From Arenicola marina (Eukaryota; Annelida; Polychaeta; Arenicolidae): 64,000 nt of DNA. Location of the stretch: positions 47,919,670-47,983,669 of the forward strand of contig OZ025248.1 of the NCBI GenBank assembly GCA_964019135.1, in the 5' to 3' direction. The notes beneath the pieces are model-generated. The model was not told where the DNA came from and ran no database searches. It saw only the letters and a program-made list of their open reading frames with translations. Positions 47,101 to 59,700 of the stretch are shown here, one piece after another. The position numbers were made by a program, and so were the translations under genes. Positions within the stretch are counted from its first letter, which is position 1; each line of letters starts with the position of its first letter.

Positions 47101-50100
47101 GACACGGCAGGAAGGCATCGCCGGGTGTAGGTCTAGACACGGCAGGAAGGCATAGCCGGGTGTAGCTCTAGACACGGCAGGGAGGCATCGCCGAGTGTAG
47201 GCCTAGACATGGCAGGAAGACATCGCCGGGTGTAGGTCTAGACACGGCAGAAGGCATCGCTGGGTCTAGGCCTAGACGCGACAGGAAGGCATCGCCGGGT
47301 GTAGGTCTAGACACGGCGGGAAGGCATCACCGGGTGTAGGTCTAGACACGGCAGGAAGGCATAGCCGGGTGTAGGTCTAGACGCGACAGCAAGGCATCGC
47401 CGGGTGTAGGTCTAGACACGGCAGGAAGGCATCACTGGGTGTAGGTCTAGACACGGCAGCAAGGCATCGCCAGGTGTAGGTCTAGACACGGCAGGAAGGC
47501 ATAGCCGGGTGTAGGTCTAGACACGGCAGGGAGGCATCGCCGAGTGTAGGCCTAGACATGGCAGGAAGACATCGCCGGGTGTAGGTCTAGACACGGCAGA
47601 AGGCATCGCTGGGTCTAGGCCTAGACGCGACAGCAAGGCATCGCCAGGTGTAGGACTGGACACGGCAGGAAGGCATCACCGGGTGTAGGTCTAGAAACGG
47701 CAGGAAGGCATAGCCGGGTGTAGGTCTAGACACGGCAGGGAGGCATCCCCGGGTGTAGGCCTAGACATGGCAGGAAGACATCGCCGGGTATAGGTCTAGA
47801 CACGGCACAAAGGCATCGCCGGGTGTAGGTCTAGACACGGCAGGAAGGCATCGCCGGGTGTAGGTCTAGACACGGCAGGAAGGCATCGCCGGGTGTAGGT
47901 CTAGACACGGCAGAAAGGCATCGCCGGGTGTAGGTCTAGACACGGCAGGAAGGCATCACCGGGTGTAGGTCTAGACACGGCAGGAAGGCATCACTGGGTG
48001 TAGGTCTAGACACGGCAGGAAGGCATCACCGGGTGTAGGTCTACACACGGCAGGAAGGCATCGCCGGGTGTAGGTCTAGACGCGGCAGGAAGGCATCGCC
48101 GGGTGTGGTTCTAGTCACGGCGGGAAGGCATCGCTGGGTGTAGGTCTGGACACGGCAGGCAGGCATCGCCGGGTCTAGGTCTAGACACAGAAGGAAGGCA
48201 TCGCCGGATGTAGGTCTAAACATGGCGGGAAGGCATCGCCGCGTTTAGGTCTAAACACGACATGCAGCCATCGCCCGGTGTGGGTCTAGACACGGCAGGA
48301 CGGTATCGCCGGGTGTTGGTCTGGACACGGCAGGAAGGCATCGCCGGGTCTAGGTCTGGACACAGAAGGACGGTATCGTCGGGTGTTGGTCTAAACACGG
48401 CAGGAAGGCATCGCCGGGTGTAGGTCTGGACACGGCAAGAAGGCATCGCTGGGTGTAGGTCTGGACGCGGCAGGAAGGCATCGCCGGGTGTAGGTCTAGA
48501 CACGGCAGGCAGGCATCGCCGGGTGTAGTTCTAGACATGGCAGGAAGGCATCGCCGGGTGTAGGTCTAGACACGGCAGGAAGGCATCGCCGGGTGTAGGT
48601 CTAAACACAGAAGGAAGGCATCGCCGGATGTAGGTCTAAACATGGCGGGAAGGCATCGCCGGGTTTAGGTCTAAACAAGACATGCAGCTATTGCCGGGTG
48701 TGGGTCTGGACGCGGCAGGAAGGCATCACTGGGTGTAGGCCTACACACGGCAGGAAATCATCGCCGGGTGTAGGCCTAGACACGGCAGGAAGGCATCGCC
48801 GGGTGTAGGTCTAGACGCGGCAGGAAGGCATCACCGGGTGTAGGTCTAGACACGGCAGGAAGGCATCACTGGGTGTAGGTCTAGACACGGCAGGAAGGCA
48901 TCGCCGGGTGTAGGTCTACACACGGCAGGAAGGCATCGCCGGGTGTAGGTCTAGACACGGCAGGAAGGCATCGCCGGGTGTAGGTCTAGACGCGGCAGGA
49001 AGGCATCGCCGGGTGTGGTTCTAGTCACGGCGGGAAGGCATCGCTGGGTGTAGGTCTGGACACGGCAGGCAGGCATCGCCGGGTCTAGGTCTAGACACAG
49101 AAGGAAGGCATCGCCGGATGTAGGTCTAAACATGGCGGGAAGGCATCGCCGCGTTTAGGTCTAAACACGACATGCAGCCATCGCCGGGTGTGGGTCTAGA
49201 CACGGCAGGACGGTATCGCCGGGTGTTGGTCTGGACACGGCAGGAAGGCATCGCCGGGTCTAGGTCTGGACACAGAAGGACGGTATCGCCGGGTGTTGGT
49301 CTAAACACCGCAGGAAGGCATCGCCGGGTGTAGGTCTGGACACGGCAAGAAGGCATCGCTGGGTGTAGGTCTGGACGCGGCAGGAAGGCATCGCCGGGTG
49401 TAGGTCTAGACGCGGCAGGAAGGCATGGCCGGGTGTAGGTCTAGACACGGCAGGAAGGCATCGCCGGGTGTAGGTCTAGACACGGCAGGAAGGCATCGCT
49501 GGGTGTAGGTCTAGACACGGCCAGAAGGCATCGCTGGGTGTAGGTCTAGACACGGCAGGAGGGCATCGCCGGGTGTAGGTCTAGACACGGCAGGAAGGCA
49601 TCACCGGGTGTAGGTCTAGACACGGCAGGGAGGCATCGCCGGGTGTAGGTCTACACACGGCAGAAAGGCATCACTGGATCTAGGCCTAGACGCGACAGGA
49701 AGGCATCGCCGGGTGTAGGTCTAGACACGGCAGGCAGGCATCGCCGGGTGTAGTTCTAGACATGGCAGGGAAGCATCGCCGGGTGTAGGTCTAGACACGG
49801 CAGGAAGGCATCGCCGGGTGTAGGTCTAGACACGGCAGGGAGGCATCGCCGGGTGTAGGTCTAGACACGGCAGGAAGGCATCGCCGGGTGTAGGTCTGGA
49901 CACGGCGGGAAGGCATCGCCGGGTGTAGGTCTAGACACGGCAGGAAGGCATCGCCGGGTGTAGGTCTAGACACGGCAGGAAGGCATCACCGGGTGTAGGT
50001 CTAGACGCGGCAGGAAGGCATCGCCGGGTGTAGGTCTGGACACGGCAGGAAGGCATCGCCGGGTGTAGGTCTAGACACGGCAGGAAGGCATCGCCGGGTG

Positions 50101-53100
50101 TAGGTCTGGACACGGCAGGAAGGCATCGCCGGGTGTAGGTCTAGACACGGCAGGAAGGCATCGCCGGGTGTAGGTCTAGACACGGCAGGAAGGCATCGCC
50201 GGGTGTAGGTCTAGACACGGCAGGAAGGCATCGCCGGGTGTAGGTCTAGACACGGCAGGAAGGCATCGCCGGGTGTAGGTCTAGACGCGGCAGGAAGGCA
50301 TCGCCGGGTGTAGGTCTGGACACGGCAGGAAGGCATCGCCGGGTGTAGGTCTAGACACGGCAGGAAGGCATCGCCGGGTGTAGGTCTAGACACGGCAGGA
50401 AGGCATCACCGGGTGTGGTTCTAGTAACAGCGGGAAGGCATCGCCGGGTCTAGGTCTAGACACAGAAGGAAGGCATCGCCGGATGTAGGTCTAAACACAG
50501 AAGGAAGGCATCGCCGGATGTAGGTCTAAACATGGCGGGAAGGCATCGCCGGGTTTAGGTCTAAACAAGACATGCAGCTATTGCCGGGTGTGGGTCTGGA
50601 CGCGGCAGGAAGGCATCACTGGGTGTAGGCCTACACACGGCAGGAAATCATCGCCGGGTGTAGGCCTAGACACGGCAGGAAGGCATCGCCGGGTGTAGGT
50701 CTAGACGCGGCAGGAAGGCATCACCGGGTGTAGGTCTAGACACGGCAGGAAGGCATCACTGGGTGTAGGTCTAGACACGGCAGGAAGGCATCGCCGGGTG
50801 TAGGTCTACACACGGCAGGAAGGCATCGCCGGGTGTAGGTCTAGACACGGCAGGAAGGCATCGCCGGGTGTAGGTCTAGACGCGGCGGGAAGGCATCGCT
50901 GGGTGTAGGTCTGGACACGGCAGGCAGGCATCGCCGGGTCTAGGTCTAGACACAGAAGGAAGGCATCGCCGGATGTAGGTCTAAACATGGCGGGAAGGCA
51001 TCGCCGCGTTTAGGTCTAAACACGACATGCAGCCATCGCCGGGTGTGGGTCTAGACACGGCAGGACGGTATCGCCGGGTGTTGGTCTGGACACGGCAGGA
51101 AGGCATCGCCGGGTCTAGGTCTGGACACAGAAGGACGGTATCGCCGGGTGTTGGTCTAAACACCGCAGGAAGGCATCGCCGGGTGTAGGTCTGGACACGG
51201 CAAGAAGGCATCGCTGGGTGTAGGTCTGGACGCGGCAGGAAGGCATCGCCGGGTGTAGGTCTAGACGCGGCAGGAAGGCATGGCCGGGTGTAGGTCTAGA
51301 CACGGCAGGAAGGCATCGCCGGGTGTAGGTCTAGACACGGCAGGAAGGCATCGCTGGGTGTAGGTCTAGACACGGCCAGAAGGCATCGCTGGGTGTAGGT
51401 CTAGACACGGCAGGAGGGCATCGCCGGGTGTAGGTCTAGACACGGCAGGAAGGCATCACCGGGTGTAGGTCTAGACACGGCAGGGAGGCATCGCCGGGTG
51501 TAGGTCTACACACGGCAGAAAGGCATCACTGGATCTAGGCCTAGACGCGACAGGAAGGCATCGCCGGGTGTAGGTCTAGACACGGCAGGCAGGCATCGCC
51601 GGGTGTAGTTCTAGACATGGCAGGGAAGCATCGCCGGGTGTAGGTCTAGACACGGCAGGAAGGCATCGCCGGGTGTAGGTCTAGACACGGCAGGGAGGCA
51701 TCGCCGGGTGTAGGTCTAGACACGGCAGGAAGGCATCGCCGGGTGTAGGTCTGGACACGGCAGGAAGGCATCGCCGGGTGTAGGTCTAGACACGGCAGGA
51801 AGGCATCGCCGGGTGTAGGTCTAGACACGGCAGGAAGGCATCACCGGGTGTAGGTCTAGACGCGGCAGGAAGGCATCGCCGGGTGTAGGTCTGGACACGG
51901 CAGGAAGGCATCGCCGGGTGTAGGTCTAGACACGGCAGGAAGGCATCGCCGGGTGTAGGTCTGGACACGGCAGGAAGGCATCGCCGGGTGTAGGTCTAGA
52001 CACGGCAGGAAGGCATCGCCGGGTGTAGGTCTAGACACGGCAGGAAGGCATCGCCGGGTGTAGGTCTAGACACGGCAGGAAGGCATCGCCGGGTGTAGGT
52101 CTAGACACGGCAGGAAGGCATCGCTGGGTGTAGGTCTAGACGCGGCAGGAAGGCATCGCCGGGTGTAGGTCTAGACACGGCAGGAAGGCATCGCCGGGTG
52201 TAGGTCTAGACACGGCAGGAAGGCATCACCGGGTGTGGTTCTAGTAACAGCGGGAAGGCATCGCCGGGTCTAGGTCTAGACACAGAAGGAAGGCATCGCC
52301 GGATGTAGGTCTAAACACAGAAGGAAGGCATCGCCGGATGTAGGTCTAAACATGGCGGGAAGGCATCGCCGGGTTTAGGTCTAAACACGACATGCAGCTA
52401 TTGCCGGGTGTGGGTCTGGACGCGGCAGGAAGGCATCACTGGGTGTAGGCCTACACACGGCAGGAAATCATCGCCGGGTGTAGGCCTAGACACAGAAGGA
52501 AGTCATCGCCGGGTGTGGGTCTAGACACGGTAGGACGGTATCGCCGGGTGTTGGTCTAAACACGGCAGGAAGGCATCGCCGGGTGTAGGTCTGGACACGG
52601 CAAGAAGGCATCGCTGGGTGTAGGTCTGGACGCGGCAGGAAGGCATCGCCGGGTGTAGGTCTAGACACGGCAGGAAGGCATCGCCGGGTGTAGGTCTAGA
52701 CACGGCAGGGAGGCATCGCCGGGTGTAGGTCTACACACGGCAGAAAGGCATCACTGGGTGTAGGTCTAGACACGGCAGGGAAGCATCGCCGGGTGTAGGT
52801 CTAGACACGGCAGGAAGGCATCGCCGGGTGTAGGTCTAGACACGGCAGGAAGGCATCACCGGGTGTAGGTCTAGACACGGCAGGGAAGCATCGCTGGGTC
52901 TAGGCCTAGACGCGACAGGACGGTTTCGCCGGGTGTAGGTCTAGACACGGCAGGAAGGCATCGCCGGGTGTAGGTCTAGACACGGCAGGAAGGCATCGCC
53001 GGGTGTAGGTCTAGACACGGCAGGAAGGCATCGCCGGGTGTAGGTCTAGACACGGCAGGAAGGCATCACTGGGTGTAGGTCTAGACACGGCAGCAAGGCA

Positions 53101-53635
53101 TCGCTGGGTGTAGGACTGGACACGGCAGGAAAGCATCGCTGGGTGTAGGTCTGGACACGGCAGGAAGGCATCGCTGGGTGTAGGACTGGACACGGCAGGA
53201 AAGCATCGCTGGGTGTAGGTCTGGACACGGCAGGAAGGCATCGCTGGGTGTAGGACTGGACACGGCCGGAAGGCATCGCCGGGTGTAGGTCTGAACACGG
53301 CAGGAAGGCATCGCTGGGTGTAGGACTGGACACGGCCGGAAGGCATCGCTGGGTGTAGGTCTGGACACGGCAGGAAGGCATCGCTGGGTGTAGAACTGGA
53401 CACGGCCGGAAGGCATCGCCGGGTGTAGGTCTAGACACGGCAGGAAGGCATCGCCGGGTGTAGGTCTGGACACGGCCGGAAGGCATCGCCGGGTGTAGGT
53501 CTAGACACGGCAGGAAGGCATCGCTGGGTGTAGGTCTGGACACGGCCGGAAGGCATCGCCGGGTGTAGGTCTAGACACGGCAGGAAGGCATCGCTGGGTG
53601 TAGGTCTAGACACGGAAGGAAGGCATCGCCGGGTG
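41137..53635. repeat. 35-bp satellite, about 357 copies (12.5 kb), most units with GTCTAGAC
   Basis: The consensus runs AGGTCTAGACACGGCAGGAA then GGCATCGCCGGGTGT. Most units contain the palindrome GTCTAGAC; common variants are GGTCTGGAC, GGTCTAAAC, GGCCTAGAC, GTTCTAGAC and GGTCTACAC, which keep one GTCT or AGAC half. Rare 34-bp units (CGGCAGAAGGC) occur, for example near 42950 and 47250. Larger blocks are duplicated: segments around 49.1-49.9 kb recur 1855 bp (53 units) later at 51.0-51.8 kb. The many 60-codon minus-strand open frames are repeat artefacts. Confidence 0.98.
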
Positions 53636-53775
53636 ACAAATGTGTCACCTGTGATATCAAAGTTTGTTAAACTGTTTTACTATCGTTGATAAAATTAGAT
53701 GTTCAAGTGATATCCAAGACAAGTTGAAAAACCAGTATTTTGCAACAACAATTTTTTTTATCATTGTGTTAGTCA

Positions 53776-54035
53776 CAGATTGATCTTTGTGTTGATCACC
53801 CTTTGATCTTTGTGTTGATCACCCTTTGATCTTTGTGTTGATCACCCTTTGATCTTTGTGTTGATCACCCTTTGATCTTTGTGTTAATCACCCTTTGATC
53901 TTTGTGTTGATCACCCTTTGATCTTTGTGTTTATCACCCTTTGATCTTTGTGTTTATCACCCTTTGATCTTTGTGTTGATCACCCTTTGATCTTTGTGTT
54001 TTAATCACCCTTTGATCATTTAATTCGTCACCCTG
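53776..54035. repeat. 23-bp tandem repeat, about 10 copies
   Basis: The unit TTTGATCTTTGTGTTGATCA plus CCC repeats every 23 bp. Related degenerate units continue after the LINE insertion. Confidence 0.93.
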
Positions 54036-54489
54036 TAGAGGGCTGTAAAGACGTTTTGGCAATCTCTGTACCACTGGCTTAGAAACAGATTCGAAATTTT
54101 TATTGAGAACAATGTAAAAGATATCCGATTTGTTGTTAAAGACAAAACTGCTGATTTCGTCTTGTTGTTAGGAAAACAGTATCTATATTCTTGCAAATGT
54201 AATTCAAAGTTCCAGGATTTTAAGACATTTTTAGTACGATTAAGAAGATGCTTTAACCCACAGTATCAAACAAAAAAAGCAAGGACTAACTAAGGGTACT
54301 TGCAATTCGTTTTGACGCCCTTTATTTCACTGACATGTAAATACGTAGACAACTAGACAAAATGCTTATTAGTGCAGCGATTGTACAATTTTATGTCATA
54401 TATAATTCTATTGAACTACGCCAAGACCCTCCGGATGTTTTCTCTGTTTTTGTATACCATTTGAGTCAATAAGACGAAGAAAAAAAAAA
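54036..54489 (+). pseudogene. 5'-truncated LINE (L1/Tx1-like) 3' end
   Basis: An 85-codon frame at 54039-54293, open from the codon after a TAG to its stop, reads FWQSLYHWLRNRFEIF, DFVLLLGKQYLYSCK and DFKTFLVRLRRCF. This is the layout seen at the C-terminus of L1/Tx1-type ORF2 proteins. It is followed by about 195 bp of 3' UTR and a tail of A after AATAAGACGAAG (about 54469-54489). The sequence on both sides belongs to the 23-bp array, so the element inserted into it. Confidence 0.65.
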
Positions 54490-54810
54490 TCACCATTTGA
54501 TCATGGCGTTCATAACTCTTTGATCATTGTGTTCATCCCCATTTTATCCTTGTGTTTATCACCCTTTCATTCTTGTGTTTTTTTATCACCCATTGATCAT
54601 TGAGTTTATGATCACCCATTTATGATCGCATGTAACATGTCTTTGATCGCGTTTATCGCGTTTTAACACGTTTATCACCCTTATAGCGTTCACCGGGTTT
54701 ATGACCTTTATATTACAGCATTCACCGGGTTTATCGCCAGTCTTTGATCGCGTTGCATAAGTTTAACGCGTTTATCACCCTTACATTATAACGCTCAGCG
54801 GGTTTATCGC
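54490..54810. repeat. Degenerate continuation of the 23-bp array
   Basis: Repeated TTTATCACCC and TTTGATC(A/G) motifs, then CACCGGGTTTAT(C/G) units, with irregular spacing. Confidence 0.7.
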
Positions 54811-54819
54811 TCTCCTGTA

Positions 54820-55620
54820 ATCACGTGGGCCCTCGCGTTCGTAGACCCCGCCCACCACCACCCCCCCCCCCCCTCCCCTGCCGGCGTGAAGGGGAGGCGC
54901 ATGCGAAACGGCGCAGCGCATCCGTGCGCAGAGAGCCACCGGGACAGGTCCGACCCCGCGCTACGTGGGAACTCGCCGGCCGAAGGCTGAATCCACAGAA
55001 GGCTGCCGCCGCATCATCAGCCCAGAGCACCAGCGCCAGCAGCAGCAGCAGCAGCAGCAGCGCCAGCCGCAGACAGCGGGCAGCAGCAGCAGCACCAGCC
55101 GCAGCCGCAGCAGCAACAGACCCTCTCTATTCAGATAGCATCCGCCATGCACTGTCGGAATATAGCCGTTATCTGCTAACGACTACGGAGGTTTACCGAG
55201 GCCAGGCTGCTCGATGCATGGCAGCGGCAAGTGAGCGGAGAGGGGGAGGGAGGAAGGGCTGTGTTGTTGGTCGGTTGGGTGGCGTGGCCACAGAACACCA
55301 AAGAAAGAGAACTGACTGCTCGTCTTCTTCTTTGGCCGCCTGGCGCCGCCACCGTTACGGACGGCATTGACCGAGCGGCGAGTGGGACTCGATCGTGCAA
55401 TCTAATCTCCTCGGTCGCTGCTGCCTGTTCACCAGCCCCGACCCCCGGGTACCTCACCCTCCTCTCCCGCCCAGCCGTGCGTTGGCGAGAGAGGGTCAGG
55501 GAGGCAGTCTCACCCCACCCACCATGTCCTGGGAGACGATGGTAGCGGCTCCACCATCGGCTCCACGCACCATGCGAGGCGGATTGCTGGGCGCACGGCG
55601 TAGGGCAGACAGAAGGACGT
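54820..55620. other. GC-rich, CpG-rich island with CAG repeats; possible promoter or 5' exon
   Basis: It is the only long GC-rich non-satellite segment in the right half. A plus-strand open frame (54825-55370) is Pro/Arg/Ser/Ala-rich with no recognised domain. It could be a CpG-island promoter and first exon of a gene to the right, but no downstream exon was found before the next satellite. Confidence 0.3.
55035..55118. repeat. (CAG)n / (CAGCCG)n trinucleotide repeat
   Basis: Two interrupted CAG runs, at 55035-55060 and about 55080-55113. Confidence 0.9.
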
Positions 55621-55645
55621 AAGGTCTGGATACATTGTGTACCTA

Positions 55646-55681
55646 TATATATATATACATCAATATATATATATATATATA
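55646..55681. repeat. (TA)n microsatellite, interrupted
   Basis: Two TA runs separated by CATCAA. Confidence 0.9.
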
Positions 55682-56769
55682 CTGTGTCAACCAGAACGCA
55701 GAGCGCCCTCTCCCGGAAGCAACATGTAGGACTACATACAGTGTACTGTCTCATTGACCGGGACATTAACCGTTACTACAGGACGTCTCATCGGCCCACG
55801 CTTGTACGTCTTAATTATACCCGCTGTCTGTCTGTCTGTCCGCCAGCAACATGCTATATAAATGTGACACATAGGAGTCGCGAGGCAGCCTTAAAAGTCG
55901 ATCAACACTGTAGCAGCCTGCAAGGTGCCCGCCCGTCGTGCAGTTCCAGTCAACCATGTGTCTCTAACACAGCTGGTGGCTACCACGGTGCTGGCTGGGC
56001 GTACTTATCGTCAAGTGTCGCTTCATTGATCGCTCCAGGAGTTCGATGCTCGTAATTGGCTCCGACTGTATGTATGGTTGATGTTCCAATGCCGCGCAGA
56101 GAGTGCTATTGGTGTTGTTGATAAATGACCCAGGCTGACTGACCCACGTGACCACCTACACCACCCGTCTCCCTCACACCAGCCGGACTATATATCATCG
56201 GTGGACACCATATATATGTGTGGAACCCCATGTCACTCTCTCTAATAGGTGAGGTCTGTCATACACTAATGGGCCGCACCGGACCTCGTGTCGCTGTTAC
56301 TGCCAACCCATCGCCATATATCACTACATCAACCACAGAGAAGGTTCTGCTGACTGTGTGAACGAGTCCCTCGACCTGCACCCTCAGCCTGCAGCGATAC
56401 AAGGTACATACAAGCTGGTTCCATGCGCCGAACCAACACGGATGTGTGTCTGGCAACCAGCCCGCCTCCCGGCTCATCTGTCTCCGGGTAAGTAACAGGT
56501 TCGAGTGTTGTAAGGCGGACGCTATTACAGCCACGAATGGCTTGCTCAGTCCATCGAGGGATAGACGTACGTCTTGATACAGTGGTACAACACTCCCTTC
56601 GGGCTGGTGACCACCGACCACCGTCCAAGGAGCAGGCGGGTGCGAGCGGGAGGAGGAGGGGTGGGGGGTTAACCAGCGGGCCCAGGCGTCTATAAAGGAT
56701 ATCGCGATGTGATGAGCCAGTACCAACATCGATGCTGCTATTGCTATTTTTTTCTGTAACGCCCCAACC
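55682..56769. other. Spacer, no recognised gene
   Basis: Mixed-composition sequence. Open frames here run into the adjoining satellite and look spurious. Confidence 0.4.
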
Positions 56770-59700
56770 TGTTGTTATCTTATACCTCACCGCTAGCATT
56801 GGGTTGTGCCTATGCCTCCCCGGTAACATTGGGTTGTCGCTGAACCTCCCCGGTAGCACTGGGTTGTGCCTATACCTGCCCGTTACCATTTGGTTAAAGC
56901 TATACGTCCCCGGTAGCATTGGGTTGTCGCTATGCCTCCCTAGTAGCATAGGGTTGTCGCTATACCTACCCGGTAACATTGGGTTGTCGCTATACCTCCC
57001 CGGTAGCATTGGGTTGTCGCTATGCCTCCCTAGTAGCATAGGGCTGTCGCTATACTTCCCCGGTAACATTGGGTTGTCGCTATACCTACCCGGTAACATT
57101 GGGTTGTCGCTATACTTCCCCGGTAACATTGGGTTGTCGCTATGCCTCCCCGGTAACATTGGGTTGTCGCTATACCTCCCTGGTAGCATTGGGTTGTCGC
57201 TATACCTCCCTGGTAGCATTGGGTTGTCGCTATGCCTGCCCGGTACCATTTGGTTGCCGCTATGCCTCCCTGGTAGCATAGGGTTGTCGTTATACCTCCC
57301 CGGTACCATTGGGTTGTCGCTATGCCTCCCCGGTAACATTGGGTTGTCGCTATACCTCCCCGGTAGCATTGGGTTGTCGCTATACCTCCCCGGTAACATT
57401 GGGTTGTCGCTATACCTCCCCGGTAACATTGAGTTGTCGCTATACCTCCCCGGTAGCATTGGGTTGTCGCTATACCTCCCCGGTAACATTGGGTTGTCGC
57501 TATACCTCCCCGGTAACATTGGGTTGTCGCTATACCTCCCCGGTAGCACTGGGTTGTGCCTATACCTGCCCGGTACCATTTGGTTGCCGCTATGCCTCCC
57601 CGGTAGCATTGGGTTGTCGCTATACCTCCCCGGTACCATAGGGTTGTGCCTATACCGGCTCGGTACCATTTGGTTGTCGCTATGCCTCCCTGGTAGCATA
57701 GGGTTGTCGCTATACCTGCCCGGTACCATTTGGTTGCCGCTATGCCTCCCTGGTAGCATAGGGTTGTCGCTACACCTGCCCGGTACCATTTGGTTGCCGC
57801 TATGCCTCCCCGGTAGCATGGGGTTGTCGCTATACCTCCCCGGTACCATAGGGTTGTGCCTATACCGGCCCGGTACCATTTGGTTGTCGCTATGCCTCCC
57901 CGGTAGCATTAATATCTCCCCGGTAGCATTGGGTTGTCGTTATACCTCCCCGGTAGCATTGGGTTTTCGCTATACCTCCCCGGTATCATTGGGTTGTCGC
58001 TATACCTGCCCGGTACCATTGGGTTGTCGCTATGCCTCCCCGGTAACATTGGGTTGTCGCTATACCTCCCCGGTACCATTGGGTTGTCGCTATGCCTCGC
58101 CGGTAGCATTGGGTTGTCGCTATACCTGCCCGGTACCATTGGGTTGTCGCTATGCCTCCCCGGTAACATTGGGTTGTCGCTATACCTCCCCGGTACCATT
58201 GGGTTGTCGCTATACCTCCCCGGTAGCATTCGGTTGTCGCTATACCTCTCCGGTACCATTGGGTTGTCGCTATACCTCCCCGGTAGCATTCGGTTGTCGC
58301 TATACCTCGCCGGTAGCATTCGGTTGTCGTTATATCTCCCCGGTAGCATTGGGTTGTCGCTATACCTCCCCGGTAGCATTCGGTTGTGGCTATACCTCCC
58401 CGGTAGCATTGGGTTGTGGCTATGCCTCCCCGGTAGCATTGGGTTGTCGCTATACCTCCCTGGTAGCATTGGGTTGTCGCTATACCTCCCTGGTAGCATT
58501 GGGTTGTCGCTATACCTCCCCGGTAGCATTGGGTTGTCGTTATACCTCCCCGGTAGCACTGGGTTGTCGCTATATCTCCCCGGTAGCATTGGGTTGTCGC
58601 TATACCTCCCCGGTAGCATTGGGTTGTCGCTATACCTGACCGGTACCATTTGGTTGTCGCTATACCTCCCTGGTAGCATTGGGTTGTCGCTATACCTCCC
58701 TGTTAGCATTGGGTTGTCGCTATACCTCCCCGGTAGCATTGGGTTGTCGCTATACCTCCCCGGTAACATTGGGTTGTCGCTATACCTCCCCGGTAGCATA
58801 GGGTTGTCGTTATACCTCCCCGGTACCATTGGGTTGTCGCTATGCCTCCCCGGTAACATTGGGTTTTCGCTATACCTCCCCGGTAGCATTGGGTTGTCGC
58901 TATACCTCCCCGGTAACATTGGGTTGTCGCTATACCTCCCCGGTAACATTGGGTTGTCGCTATACCTCCCCGGTAGCACTGGGTTGTGCCTATACCTGCC
59001 CGGTACCATTTGGTTGCCGCTATGCCTCCCTGGTAGCATAGGGTTGTCGCTATACCTGCCCGGTACCATTTGGTTGCCGCTATGCCTCCCCGGTAGCATG
59101 GGGTTGTCGCTATACCTCCCCGGTACCATAGGGTTGTGCCTATACCGGCCCGGTACCATTTGGTTGTCGCTATGCCTCCCTGGTAGCATTAATAACTCCC
59201 CGGTAGCATTGGGTTGTCGTTATACCTGCCCGGTAGCATTGGGTTTTCGCTATACCTCCCCGGTAGCATTGGGTTGTCGCTATACCTCCCTGGTAGCATT
59301 GGGTTGTCGCTATACCTCCCTGGTAGCATTGGGTTGTCGCTATACCTCCCCGGTAGCATTGGGTTGTCGTTATACCTCCCCGGTAGCACTGGGTTGTCGC
59401 TATATCTCCCCGGTAGCATTGGGTTGTCGCTATACCTCCCCGGTAGCATTGGGTTGTCGCTATACCTGACCGGTACCATTTGGTTGCCGCTATGCCTCCC
59501 TGGTAGCATAGGGTTGTCGTTATACCTCCCCGGTACCATTGGGTTGTCGCTATGCCTCCCCGGTAACATTGGGTTTTCGCTATACCTCCCCGGTAGCATT
59601 GGGTTGTCGCTATACCTCCCCGGTAACATTGGGTTGTCGCTATTCCTCCCCGGTAACATTGGGTTGTCGCTATACCTCCCCGGTAGCACTGGGTTGTGCC

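Noticed and set aside
41137..53635. CRISPR-like array
   Set aside because: Units are contiguous at 35 bp with no unique spacers, and the context is an animal genome.
54825..55370. Confident protein-coding gene in the GC-rich island
   Set aside because: Low-complexity residues only, open on both strands; kept as a possible 5' region, not as a gene.
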